Shown: positions 54,064 to 62,130, numbered from the stretch's first letter. The stretch: 64,000 bases of DNA from Pantoea ananatis LMG 2665 (GCF_000710035.2 NZ_JMJJ01000006.1:310001-374000); one strand, 5' to 3'. Numbers and translations: made by a program. The notes: generated by a model not told the origin, from the sequence alone.

Positions 54064-54413
54064 GAAGCACGTTTTGTTTCTGTTGGCGCACAGTCACCGG
54101 AGCGTACTGATGTACGTGAGGATGACGAGCACTTGGCAGCGGCAAAAATGGCGAGTAAGCCAGCTTCCGCCCTCGGGCCGTCGGCGTCGAAGCAAGTTTT
54201 GTCGCTGAAAGCGCGCAGTCACCGGAGCGTACTGATGTACGTGAGGATGACGAGCACTTGGCAGCGGCAAAAATGGCGAGTAAGCCAGCTTCCGCTTTCG
54301 GGCCGTCGGCGTCGAAGCAAGTTTTGTCGCTGAAAGCGCGCAGTCACCGGAGCGTACTGATGTACGTGAGGATGACGAGCACTTAGCAGCGGCAAAAATG
54401 GCGAGTAAGCCAG
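54064..54413. repeat. 125-bp tandem repeat array between dnaG and rpoD, about 2.8 copies
   Basis: Units begin at 54064, 54189 and 54314, each 125 bp. Units 2 and 3 are nearly identical; unit 1 differs in its first 25 bases. Each contains CAGTCACCGGAGCG, the dyad GTAC-TGAT-GTAC and GATGACGAGCACTT. Unit 3 breaks off at 54413. The length is not a multiple of three, so the array is not a protein repeat; an open frame on the - strand across it is a shadow. It interrupts the dnaG-rpoD junction of the operon. Confidence 0.9.
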
Positions 54414-54567
54414 GCCCGACATAAAATTTGCGGCTTAAGTGCCGATTACTGATGGGCAAAGCCCAGGCCGCGACGAAGGCAGCGGCGAGAATAAATGCCT
54501 TCACTGTTATTGTTGGCACGCTGCCGACCAACACCAATCTAATTAACAGAAGTGTGGATACCGTCTT

Positions 54568-56412
54568 ATGGAGCAAAACCCGCAGTCACAGCTCAAGCTT
54601 CTTGTCACCCGTGGTAAGGAGCAAGGCTATCTGACCTATGCTGAGGTCAATGACCATCTGCCGGAAGATATCGTCGACTCCGATCAGATCGAAGACATCA
54701 TCCAGATGATTAACGACATGGGCATCCAGGTGGTTGAAGAAGCCCCGGACGCCGACGATCTGATGCTGAATGAAAACAGCTCCGATACTGACGAAGATGC
54801 CGCGGAAGCTGCCGCTCAGGTATTATCCAGCGTTGAATCTGAAATTGGCCGCACCACTGACCCGGTTCGCATGTACATGCGTGAAATGGGTACCGTTGAA
54901 CTGCTGACCCGCGAAGGCGAAATCGACATCGCGAAGCGTATCGAAGACGGTATTAACCAGGTTCAGTGTTCCGTTGCTGAATACCCGGAAGCCATTACCT
55001 ACCTGCTGGATCAGTACGATCGCGTTGAAGCAGGCGAGTCGCGCCTGTCAGATTTAATCACTGGCTTTGTTGATCCTAACGCTGAAGAAGACCTGGCACC
55101 GACCGCCACTCACGTGGGTTCTGAGCTGTCTGAAGCCGATCGTAATGACGACGAAGATGACGACGAAGAGAGCGATGACGACAGCTCTGACGACGATAAC
55201 TCTATCGATCCAGAACTGGCGCGCGAGAAGTTCTCTGACCTGCGCACGCAGTACGAAACCACGCGTGACGTGATCAAAAGCAAAGGACGCAGCCATGCTG
55301 CCTCGGTTGCCGAGATCCAGAACCTGTCTGACGTCTTTAAGCAGTTCCGCCTGGTACCGAAGCAGTTCGACTACCTCGTGAACAACATGCGTGAAATGAT
55401 GGAGCGTGTCCGTACTCAGGAACGTTTGATCATGAAGCTGTGTATTGAAGTGTGCAAAATGCCGAAGAAAAACTTCATTACGCTGTTCACCGGTAACGAG
55501 ACTAACGAGAGCTGGTTCAAAGCCGCACTGGCCATGAACAAGCCGTGGTCTGAAAAACTGCTGGACGTGCAGGATGACGTGATGCGTTCTCTGCAGAAAC
55601 TGGCCCAGATTGAAGAAGAAACCGGCCTGACCATCGAGCAGGTTAAAGACATCAACCGTCGTATGTCGATCGGTGAAGCGAAAGCCCGCCGCGCGAAGAA
55701 AGAGATGGTTGAAGCTAACCTGCGTCTGGTCATTTCAATCGCGAAGAAATACACCAACCGTGGTCTGCAGTTCCTGGATCTGATTCAGGAAGGTAACATC
55801 GGTCTGATGAAAGCGGTTGATAAGTTCGAATACCGTCGCGGCTATAAGTTCTCAACTTATGCCACATGGTGGATTCGTCAGGCGATTACCCGTTCTATCG
55901 CTGACCAGGCGCGTACCATCCGTATTCCGGTGCATATGATTGAGACCATCAACAAACTCAACCGTATCTCGCGCCAGATGCTGCAGGAGATGGGACGCGA
56001 GCCGACGCCAGAAGAACTGGCTGAGCGCATGTTGATGCCTGAAGATAAGATCCGTAAGGTGCTGAAGATTGCCAAAGAGCCTATCTCTATGGAGACGCCG
56101 ATTGGTGATGATGAAGATTCACATCTGGGTGATTTTATCGAAGACACCACGCTGGAGCTGCCGCTGGACTCTGCCACCTCTGAGAGCCTGCGTTCTGCGA
56201 CCCATGACGTGCTGGCTGGCCTGACCGCACGCGAAGCCAAAGTGCTGCGCATGCGTTTCGGTATCGATATGAACACCGACCACACGTTAGAAGAAGTGGG
56301 CAAACAGTTTGACGTTACCCGTGAGCGTATCCGTCAGATTGAAGCGAAAGCCCTGCGTAAACTGCGCCATCCGAGCCGCTCGGAAGTGCTGCGTAGCTTC
56401 CTCGACGACTAA
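54568..56412 (+). CDS. rpoD: RNA polymerase sigma factor RpoD (sigma-70)
   Basis: The housekeeping sigma factor, 614 aa against 613 in E. coli. Region 1.1 covers about residues 1-80. A highly acidic stretch (about 190-212, with runs of Asp and Glu) lies in the non-conserved region. Regions 2.1-2.4 contain [20 protein letters not shown] and [20 protein letters not shown]. The region 4.2 helix-turn-helix is [20 protein letters not shown]. The 563-bp gap from dnaG is filled by the repeat array and the promoter. Confidence 0.97.
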   Translation: MEQNPQSQLKLLVTRGKEQGYLTYAEVNDHLPEDIVDSDQIEDIIQMINDMGIQVVEEAPDADDLMLNENSSDTDEDAAEAAAQVLSSVESEIGRTTDPVRMYMREMGTVELLTREGEIDIAKRIEDGINQVQCSVAEYPEAITYLLDQYDRVEAGESRLSDLITGFVDPNAEEDLAPTATHVGSELSEADRNDDEDDDEESDDDSSDDDNSIDPELAREKFSDLRTQYETTRDVIKSKGRSHAASVAEIQNLSDVFKQFRLVPKQFDYLVNNMREMMERVRTQERLIMKLCIEVCKMPKKNFITLFTGNETNESWFKAALAMNKPWSEKLLDVQDDVMRSLQKLAQIEEETGLTIEQVKDINRRMSIGEAKARRAKKEMVEANLRLVISIAKKYTNRGLQFLDLIQEGNIGLMKAVDKFEYRRGYKFSTYATWWIRQAITRSIADQARTIRIPVHMIETINKLNRISRQMLQEMGREPTPEELAERMLMPEDKIRKVLKIAKEPISMETPIGDDEDSHLGDFIEDTTLELPLDSATSESLRSATHDVLAGLTAREAKVLRMRFGIDMNTDHTLEEVGKQFDVTRERIRQIEAKALRKLRHPSRSEVLRSFLDD

Positions 56413-56420
56413 GTCAGTTA

Positions 56421-56446
56421 AAACCCCGGTTCGCCGGGGTTTTTTA
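56421..56446 (+). terminator. rho-independent terminator after rpoD
   Basis: AACCCCGG-TTCG-CCGGGGTT followed by a T-run ending TTTTTAT. Confidence 0.92.
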
Positions 56447-56484
56447 TATCTGCCGCCCTGCCCTTTTCCCGCAAACCGCCAGCA

Positions 56485-57000
56485 TTAAGGCCGCAGCTGT
56501 AGCGCATCGTACATCTGACGATATAGCGCCACCATCTCTTCCAGCGACGCACGATTTAACCCACTCGGATTCGGCAGCACCCATACCTGGGTTTTCCCCA
56601 TATATATGGGCTGCTCGCCCCACTCCACCTTGCTCTGCCGAAACGCGCGTTTAAAGGCATCCTTACCCAGGATAGCCAGCGCAGCAGGTTGATAACGTAT
56701 CACCTTATCCATCAGCCGCTGACCGCCATCGCGAAGCTCATCACCACCCAGTTCATTCGCCTGAATGGTCGGACGCTCGACCAGCATCGTGATACCGCAA
56801 CCGGTTTCCAGTAAGCGCTGCTCCTCTTCCGGCTTCAGCTGCTGCTCGGTAAACCCTGCCAGATAAATCACCTTCCAGAAGCGGTTACCCGGATGCGCAA
56901 AGTGATAGCCGGTGTGCGCCGTCGACTGACCGGGATTGATGCCGCAGAATAGGACATTCAGGTCCGGTGCGATGATATCGGTGATGTTGTGTTCGCTCAT
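56485..57000 (-). CDS. mug: G/U mismatch-specific DNA glycosylase
   Basis: It excises uracil or ethenocytosine opposite G. The protein is 171 aa from the ATG at 57000 (AGGAG upstream), E. coli 168. The active-site motif is GINPGQS (about residues 17-23) and the second motif NPSGLNR (about 139-145). A 13-codon extension upstream is not supported. Confidence 0.94.
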   Translation of the reverse strand: MSEHNITDIIAPDLNVLFCGINPGQSTAHTGYHFAHPGNRFWKVIYLAGFTEQQLKPEEEQRLLETGCGITMLVERPTIQANELGGDELRDGGQRLMDKVIRYQPAALAILGKDAFKRAFRQSKVEWGEQPIYMGKTQVWVLPNPSGLNRASLEEMVALYRQMYDALQLRP

Positions 57001-57299
57001 GGGGCTCCTGGCTTTGCGCTGCGCCTTACAGCCGCTCACGCATCCTTATTCATCATAATCTTGCCACTGATTAAAGCGCATTTGCCGGTTAACGTCCTGG
57101 CCTGAGTGGGCTTTTTTTATTGTTAAGCGGGGAAAGACATTTAAGGATAACAGCGTCAGTTGCACCGCCGCCCATCAGCCAGAGATTTTCGTCTGTTTTA
57201 TCATAGTTATCAGCAAGTAAAACATTGCTGCTTATTTCAGCAACCAGCCGAACAACGCTGGATTGCCCCGGACAGATACTTTATAATCCCCGCTCCATT
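57001..57299. promoter_or_regulatory. mug / ileX divergent gap
   Basis: This is 299 bp with no gene. A promoter for the tRNA is likely just upstream: TATAAT-like TTTATAATCC lies about 20 bp before it. TTGCCA at 57061-57066 lies in the mug leader. Confidence 0.4.
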
Positions 57300-57375
57300 G
57301 GCCCCTTAGCTCAGTGGTTAGAGCAGGCGACTCATAATCGCTTGGTCGCTGGTTCAAACCCAGCAGGGGCCACCA
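57300..57375 (+). tRNA. ileX: tRNA-Ile2 (anticodon CAU, lysidine-modified)
   Basis: A 76-nt cloverleaf with CCA encoded. The acceptor stem GGCCCCT pairs with AGGGGCC (57365-57371), and the discriminator is A. The anticodon loop CTCATAA gives CAU. Near-identity to E. coli ileX and its position next to mug identify it as the AUA-reading isoleucine tRNA modified by TilS, not a methionine tRNA. Prophages often use this 3' end as an attachment site. Confidence 0.95.
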
Positions 57376-57399
57376 GATTTTATCTTTAAAATCATATAA

Positions 57400-57429
57400 A
57401 AAGCCACTTAAGCTCTAAGTGCTTTTTTT
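57400..57429 (+). terminator. terminator after ileX
   Basis: AGCCACTTA and TAAGTGCT pair around AGCTC (one bulge) and are followed by eight T. Confidence 0.85.
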
Positions 57430-57519
57430 TATTACTGCGCCCAACATTCACTTTTTGTCCCCCCACAATCCCCTGACCAGGCAATGGATCGCGGCTCAGA
57501 CATGCAAAAAGGAATTTAC

Positions 57520-57638
57520 ATGGCCCTCATTAAGTACAAAGAATGTAAAAAGCGGTCTCAACACCTGCAGAAACTTACTCGTATTGTCTAAAAACCAAGC
57601 AAATTATTGGTGTCAGGGCATACGATGGAAAGCTATAA
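57520..57638 (+). pseudogene. decayed zinc-ribbon protein
   Basis: The frame from ATG 57520 (AAGGA upstream) gives MALIKYKECKK and then runs out at 57591 after 23 residues. Shifting frame at about 57553 continues VSTPAETYSYCLK, to a stop at 57638. Together they match the common opening MALIKCKECKK-VSTPAETCPHCG of small phage or enterobacterial zinc-ribbon proteins, with one frame change and at least two zinc cysteines lost (to Tyr). It is a relic, part of the accessory DNA right of ileX. Confidence 0.65.
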
Positions 57639-57686
57639 TCTTTACTTTTGGCCATTCAATGATTTTCACACGCGGAAGGAATGACT

Positions 57687-58313
57687 GTGGACGTACTTGA
57701 AAAAGGTAAATTACTATTATTCGTACTTTTTATTATGCCCGGTTTTATCAGCATGAGAGTTTATCGACTTTTTCATCCTGCCACAGATAACGACACATCA
57801 AAAATATTAATCGACGTAGTTTCATACAGTTGCATTAACTACTCATTTTTACTAATACCCATTTATTTAATCGAAATAAATAAGATTATCGATTCACATC
57901 CATTCTGGTATTATATTTTTTATCTCTTAGTTTTAATTATTATTCCCGTTTTTTTACCCATACTCCTGCTGATGATTCGACGAAGCAATCGAATTAGGCA
58001 GATACTCCCTCATCCTATGGGACGTGCGTGGGACTATTTTTTCTCAACCAACCAATGTTGCTGGGTTTTGGTAACACTCAAAAATGGGAAAAAATATGGC
58101 GGTTTATATAGCTATAACTCTTTTGCATCAAGTAGGCCTGAACCAGAACAACTCTACCTAGAAAAACATTGGGCATTGGATAACGATGGCGACTTTGATC
58201 ATGAACTAACCGATACATTAGGTATTATCATATTGACTAATGAGATAGAAAGTGTTGAGTTTATTAAGTTGCAAGAACCTACAACCAGCGATAGAGAGAC
58301 GAAAGATGCCTGA
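57687..58313 (+). CDS. DUF6338-like membrane protein
   Basis: A 208-aa protein with three hydrophobic segments: residues 9-25, about 42-64 and about 73-97. A basic-then-mixed cytosolic domain of about 110 residues follows, with WVLVTLKNGKKYGGLYSYNS, PEPEQLYLEKHWALDNDG and TLGIIILTNEIESVEFIKL. These resemble DUF6338 proteins as I recall them. The start is set at GTG 57687, 6 nt after GGAAGGA; the ATG at 57681 directly abuts that site. It overlaps the next gene by 8 nt. AT-rich compared with the core genes. Function unknown; a defence or phage-conversion role is only a guess. Confidence 0.65.
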   Translation: MDVLEKGKLLLFVLFIMPGFISMRVYRLFHPATDNDTSKILIDVVSYSCINYSFLLIPIYLIEINKIIDSHPFWYYIFYLLVLIIIPVFLPILLLMIRRSNRIRQILPHPMGRAWDYFFSTNQCCWVLVTLKNGKKYGGLYSYNSFASSRPEPEQLYLEKHWALDNDGDFDHELTDTLGIIILTNEIESVEFIKLQEPTTSDRETKDA

Positions 58314-58476
58314 AGAAAAATCAGCCAGCAAACCAGGGTTTGCAAACGACGGTTGGCAACCTGTGAACAAAGGTAATCAACCAACTAGTAGACCAAACCA
58401 GCAAAATAACGGGTATCAACCTCCAAGCCAAACTCAACAGACACAACAGGTTTCTCCACCTCCTAAGAAGCGCTAA
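58306..58476 (+). CDS. small Gln/Asn/Pro-rich protein
   Basis: A 56-aa protein (MPEEKSASKPGFANDGWQPV then repeats of Gln, Asn and Pro, ending PPPKKR). It starts within the last codons of the DUF6338-like gene (8-nt overlap), so the two are probably translated together. It has no hydrophobic segment. No family recognised; the composition suggests a disordered partner or cytosolic tail of the membrane protein. Confidence 0.6.
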   Translation: MPEEKSASKPGFANDGWQPVNKGNQPTSRPNQQNNGYQPPSQTQQTQQVSPPPKKR

Positions 58477-58538
58477 TTTAAATGTTAGCCAATTGTTAGT
58501 TGAATTATTTCAGTCAATAACGAATCTTACAATACTGC

Positions 58539-58573
58539 AAAGCCCGCAAACCCACTGGTTGAGCGGGCTTTTT
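58539..58573 (+). terminator. terminator after the DUF6338 pair
   Basis: AGCCCGC and GCGGGCT pair around a 15-nt loop, followed by TTTT. Confidence 0.8.
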
Positions 58574-58855
58574 AAGTTATCCCTTACTTACAGGCAGTTC
58601 GATACTCACACATCACATAAATAACCCCTCTTAATTATTAATTAAACCAATTTCCGCTATGTATTAGATTATCTAAATCTGAAAAGCATTGAAATTCTTT
58701 TCAATTTTTTCAGTTTTGATTTTCCGCAAAGCCGCCAACAATGACGCGGTCAGGCGATGTGGTTTGGAGAAAAATAAACCTGAAAAATTTTTTTGATGCA
58801 AAACCTGCTGGCGGGTGCGGTATAGCGCCTTTTTTGTCAGTGGGGGTTTATTTTT

Positions 58856-59240
58856 TTAGGGCTGTGGATGCGCTAGCGCAACACTGTGGGCACGATCCAA
58901 TAGAGTGTAAACATCAATGATTGCACAGGTACGGCGCTCTAAAGGCGTTATGTGCAGTCTGGTGAAAAGAATAAAAAACCCCGCTGCGCTAGTGGTTCTA
59001 ATTGACTTCCCCCTGAAAACACTAAAAGTGCCACGAGTCTGGACTCCTGCTCCCAACTCATTAAGAGACGGCAAAAACCATAATGGAGGTATTATATTCG
59101 ACTCAATTATGGGCTCAGACCTGCTGTCTAAGCATGCACAATTAATCGCTGTACAGTTTACGGCATTCGCTGCAGGCGAGGTTGCTCCGCTTTTAGCAAT
59201 GTTTTTAGCAGCCTGCCTTTCTTATGTTTTGCATAAATAG
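58856..59240. other. overlapping short frames, probable phage-cargo relics
   Basis: On the - strand a 72-codon frame (58856-59074, TTG start) ends with TPLERRTCAIIDVYTLLDRA and HSVALAHPQP. This resembles, from memory, short proteins annotated near P4/P2-type prophage ends. On the + strand a 107-codon frame (58917-59240) ends in a hydrophobic stretch LIAVQFTAFAAGEVAPLLAM. Neither has a convincing ribosome site. At most one is real. The stretch 58577-58855 holds nothing else I can support. Confidence 0.3.
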
Positions 59241-59397
59241 CGTAAAAAGCCCGCCCGGCGTAAGCAGGGAACCCCCTCCGGGCATCTAAAAATATAATCA
59301 TCATCTATGCTATTGAATTAAAAGGCAATAACCGTCAAGGGGAAGTGCCTTTTCATTATAATTTATACGGATGTTTATACATCATAAAGTGAAAAAA

Positions 59398-59427
59398 TGA
59401 AAAAGCACCAGAGCATAGTGGTGCTTT
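59398..59427 (-). terminator. terminator after the 100-aa orphan gene
   Basis: AAAGCACCA and TGGTGCTTT (perfect 9 bp, loop of 8). On the - strand the stem is followed by TTTTTCATTTTTTC. Confidence 0.75.
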
Positions 59428-59448
59428 ACGTGTTGTTTAGCGATCATA

Positions 59449-59751
59449 TCATTCGAGAAGCGAACGCAACTCTTCCTGTATATTCTCTGAAAGGTATCCA
59501 GGGTGTTTCACCTGTACACGCCCACCTGCGGCAACCTTATCAGCCCACTCTGCCATTTTTTTTGTAAATCCTGAATTCCAACCATTTTGAGCACCATAAT
59601 TGTGGATATAAACACCGCTAATTGGTTGCCCAAGCTTGTTGATGAATTTAAATAATTCTTTTGCGCAACTTTCATCTACAGGATGCGGCGCGGATGAAGA
59701 GGTGTTCATGCTGTCAATGTAATCAAGGGCCTTATCAATGATTGCTGACAT
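59449..59751 (-). CDS. hypothetical protein, 100 aa
   Basis: The frame starts at ATG 59751 with AGGAG about 7 nt upstream and has a terminator 22 bp after its stop, so it looks like a genuine one-gene unit. It is soluble, with an N-terminal helix (SAIIDKALDYIDSMN), a central SGVYIHNYGAQNGWNSGF, and a C-terminal ENIQEELRSLLE. No family recognised. It sits among accessory DNA next to an IS relic. Confidence 0.6.
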   Translation of the reverse strand: MSAIIDKALDYIDSMNTSSSAPHPVDESCAKELFKFINKLGQPISGVYIHNYGAQNGWNSGFTKKMAEWADKVAAGGRVQVKHPGYLSENIQEELRSLLE

Positions 59752-60072
59752 TGTATTCTCCTTATCTAACTTATTGCCTCAATCTGAGACTAACAAAAAA
59801 TCGAATGCAAAAACATTCATCTGCCAGAAAATTGAGACATCAGCGACATTAGCAGGATAATAGTTTGTGACAAGTAAACGAGGCAGATTAAGAGCATGGC
59901 CTGACTCTTAACTATGACGCTGGCAAGCCAGGATTCTTGTTACTAATCCTCTACTCATCACATCGCCTATCCGACTGATAATGAAATACCGTCCTGCTTA
60001 GCTGACTTTCTCCCCGTTGATTAATTTACCGCGATGCTAGTGATTTTTTATAAGTCACATGAGGTCATCCCC
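59752..60072. other. no gene seen
   Basis: This 321-bp stretch holds only short broken frames. It contains the promoter side of the 100-aa gene and, at its right end, the leader of the transposase relic. Confidence 0.4.
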
Positions 60073-60171
60073 ATGAAGAAGCGATTTTCCGACGAACAGA
60101 TCATCAGTATCCTCCGCAAGGCCGAAGCCTAAATCGGATCTGGGGCACGGGAACTCTGCCATTCGGCCTAA
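60073..60171 (+). pseudogene. IS3-family transposase OrfA relic
   Basis: From ATG 60073 the frame gives MKKRFSDEQIISILRKAEA, then a stop at 60130, and on to IGSGARELCHSA before a second stop at 60169. This is the start of the OrfA helix-turn-helix of IS3-family elements (ISEhe3/IS407 group), whose intact form continues GVSARELCRKHA. Everything after is lost. A remnant of an old insertion in the accessory region. Confidence 0.82.
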
Positions 60172-60554
60172 GAGACATAAAATCATTAACTAATTGATTT
60201 ACCTTATTTAAAGGTGAAGATCATAATAGAGTTACATTGACCAATAAGATAACGAGAAACGAAGTTACTAAAGTAGATGTAGCTAAAAATTAATTTTTGA
60301 GGTGAATTTTTTAATTACAACAAGAAAAAATCGCACATTAGAATAAACACCAACAGAAATCACAATAAATTTCTTGAGATAAAAACTGCAGCAACCACAT
60401 AATAAATGCTTATCTAATTATAGTTTCATATAAATTCTCAGCTATTTTATCAACAATTTAATAAATTATTTTCACGGTGTTTACAATACCGCATTTTCGT
60501 TTTTTATTTTCTTGAATATTGCGCACATAAAAAACTAACATCTCAATCACAAAC
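60172..60554. other. AT-rich stretch with no gene
   Basis: This is 383 bp of strikingly AT-rich sequence with many stops in all frames. It lies between the IS relic and the ribbon-helix-helix gene. I see no RNA gene or clear dyad in it. Confidence 0.5.
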
Positions 60555-60746
60555 TCACCCCTTCGGCTTAATTCCCCTTGCCTTTAATGCCTCCCTCGCC
60601 AAATTCTTCAACCAGTTTGCCAGACTAATTCCTTCTTCAGTTGCAACCGCATCGAGCTGTTTTTTCAAGGCGGGATCAATGCGCATTTTAAATTGTGGGG
60701 ACTTGCCTCCACCTTTTGGTTTTTTTTCACGCATTATTATTGACAT
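60555..60746 (-). CDS. ribbon-helix-helix DNA-binding protein
   Basis: A 63-aa basic protein. Residues about 17-55 (PQFKMRIDPALKKQLDAVAT, then EGISLANWLKNLAREAL) fit an Arc/HicB-antitoxin-like ribbon-helix-helix: a short strand with basic residues, then two helices. The start at 60746 has AAGGAG 11 nt upstream. It diverges from the 176-aa gene across a gap carrying a perfect 10-bp dyad, a plausible target for it. Confidence 0.75.
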   Translation of the reverse strand: MSIIMREKKPKGGGKSPQFKMRIDPALKKQLDAVATEEGISLANWLKNLAREALKARGIKPKG

Positions 60747-60813
60747 GTGGCTACCTACTCCTTCAGTTTAGCCCTATAAAAGACCACACTAACACGAGGC
60801 CTTTTAAGAGAGC

Positions 60814-60850
60814 AACGCTCCGGCAGTGATGCAACACATACCGGAGCGTT
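60814..60850. promoter_or_regulatory. perfect dyad in the divergent gap
   Basis: AACGCTCCGG (60814-60823) and CCGGAGCGTT (60841-60850) form an exact 10-bp inverted repeat with a 17-nt spacer. It is 34 bp before the 176-aa gene. It may be the operator of the ribbon-helix-helix protein or a leader hairpin. Confidence 0.6.
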
Positions 60851-60883
60851 TAACCACAACGTTCAGTGTTAAGGAACAACGCT

Positions 60884-61414
60884 ATGGCTAACACCGATAG
60901 TAACACAACCGCCCATCATCAAATCGTGGACATTCAGCCAGTTATCGAATCTGCGATCTCAAACCTCTTGAAAACGCCGCTCGGCACCACGCACGATCTC
61001 TTTCAGGTGCTGGATACGTGCGTGCGCTATGTCGATGCCTTGGTTGAATGTAACGATATTGTAGATCGCATGGCGCTGTGCGGTCGTCTGCTGGCTGCAC
61101 TGGAAGTCCTGAGGGTTCTGTTGGACCAGCCACTGCCAGAACACCTGATTGAGCGCCTCACGCTGGAGAAAGGTGATGACAAAGCCTGTCGCACCAAGGA
61201 TTTGATAGACTCGGAAGAGATGCGGCAATATTGCAGCGCATTGACGTTAGTGTTGCTAAATCAGCAGGCCTCGACGGATTTGCAGAAACATATCACCGGC
61301 TTGTTATTCCAGATGGTTAACATTATGAGTGACGACTTAACCGCGCCTCGCTTTGTGCGAACAGAGTCGGGGCTGGTGATGATAGAGAGCAAATTTACAC
61401 ATATCGTTCACTGA
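60884..61414 (+). CDS. hypothetical protein, 176 aa
   Basis: The start is ATG 60884, with AAGGA 8 nt upstream; an ATG six codons earlier lacks this. It is predicted mostly helical and soluble, with LFQVLDTCVRYVDALVECND, LLAALEVLRVLLDQPLPEHL, and a C-terminal LVMIESKFTHIVH. I do not recognise a family. It may be prophage cargo, given its place just outside ogr. Confidence 0.65.
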   Translation: MANTDSNTTAHHQIVDIQPVIESAISNLLKTPLGTTHDLFQVLDTCVRYVDALVECNDIVDRMALCGRLLAALEVLRVLLDQPLPEHLIERLTLEKGDDKACRTKDLIDSEEMRQYCSALTLVLLNQQASTDLQKHITGLLFQMVNIMSDDLTAPRFVRTESGLVMIESKFTHIVH

Positions 61415-61609
61415 TTTTGAACCCTTCCCTTCTTCCGCAGGGAAGAAGGGAATTCGCATGCAAAATTTAAAATCTCACTGTTGACTCACTCTCAGTGCCA
61501 AAATGCTTTATAGCCCTGAGTTTTCTTCTGCCGAAAATACCGCCACAATTCATCTCCATTCACTGGACATATATTTTGTCGTGCTGACACTCCTGAAATC
61601 TTTTCATTC

Positions 61610-61725
61610 CCGTACAGTTATTGTCATTGTCCCCAAGGGCCCGCGCCCTACCCGCCGTACAGTTATTAACAGAACTCCAAGGGCCCGCGCCCTACCCGCC
61701 GTACAGTTATTAACAGAACTCCCAG
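61610..61725. repeat. 44-45-bp tandem repeats with a GC hairpin
   Basis: Units start at 61610, 61655 and 61699 with CCGTACAGTTATT. Two full units and about half of a third are seen. The first two contain the dyad AGGGC-CCGC-GCCCT. Copies 2 and 3 share TAACAGAACTCC; copy 1 differs there. The repeat lies between the 176-aa gene and ogr, close to where a P2 attachment site would be. The sequence 61415-61609 has no supported gene. Confidence 0.8.
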
Positions 61726-61805
61726 AGGCCGCTGTCGCCCCCTTAAACGTCAACGGCTCGCTGGCCTTCAGCCTCATCTCCCTGCGATCCCATCCAGGCC
61801 GCAGC

Positions 61806-61834
61806 CATAAAAAAACCCGCTTTCGCGGGTTGGG
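61806..61834 (-). terminator. terminator of the prophage late operon, after ogr
   Basis: On the - strand AACCCGC-GAAA-GCGGGTT is followed by TTTTT. It lies directly after the ogr stop. Confidence 0.88.
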
Positions 61835-61835
61835 C

Positions 61836-62057
61836 TTACAGCAGCTGCGGTGACGGATTATTGCTGCCTTTTGCCATCATCGGCACCGTATTGATCTGCG
61901 CCGGTTCGACGATAATCCCGGACACGCTCTCCAGGGTTTTAAAGGTACAACTGCAGTTAATGTTCTGGCACTGGTGATAACGTTCTTTCGTCTCTTTCGA
62001 AACGTAGCGACTGCTTTTCGTATGGGCGGCGGTCTGACATTTTGGGCAATGCATCAT
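61836..62057 (-). CDS. ogr: P2 Ogr/Delta-type late gene activator
   Basis: A 73-aa zinc-finger activator. The cysteine pairs are MMHCPKCQ and QCQNINCSCTF (Cys4 ligands). The stretch HTKSSRYVSKETKERYHQCQ is nearly that of P2 Ogr. It turns on phage late promoters with RNA polymerase alpha. The start at 62057 has GGAG upstream; an extension of 7 codons is not supported. In P2, ogr is the last late gene before the attachment site. Confidence 0.93.
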   Translation of the reverse strand: MMHCPKCQTAAHTKSSRYVSKETKERYHQCQNINCSCTFKTLESVSGIIVEPAQINTVPMMAKGSNNPSPQLL

Positions 62058-62130
62058 GGTGGTTCTCCTCTCTGGCATACGACAACATTAGCCAAAGGCT
62101 AAACAAAAAGCAACTTAAATTAGACTTAAT

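Noticed and set aside
54064-54413. CRISPR array
   Set aside because: Three 125-bp units are repeated end to end without unique spacers, and no cas genes are present.
54094-54576. 160-codon frame on the - strand over the dnaG-rpoD gap, with an internal amino-acid repeat
   Set aside because: The protein repeat only reflects the 125-bp DNA repeat, whose period is not a multiple of three; no ribosome site, and it runs into the rpoD start.
57300-57375. tRNA-Met call from the CAU anticodon
   Set aside because: The body matches the lysidine-modified tRNA-Ile2 (ileX), and its position beside mug agrees.
57419-57700. 93-codon frame between ileX and the DUF6338-like gene
   Set aside because: Begins inside the tRNA terminator, has no ribosome site and overlaps the decayed zinc-ribbon gene in another frame.
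61610-61725. CRISPR array
   Set aside because: The unit repeats over its whole length with no spacers of constant size, only 2.5 copies, and no cas genes.
61503-61853. 116-codon frame over the 44-45-bp repeats
   Set aside because: The repeat period varies (45 and 44), the product is low-complexity, and the frame runs through the ogr terminator.
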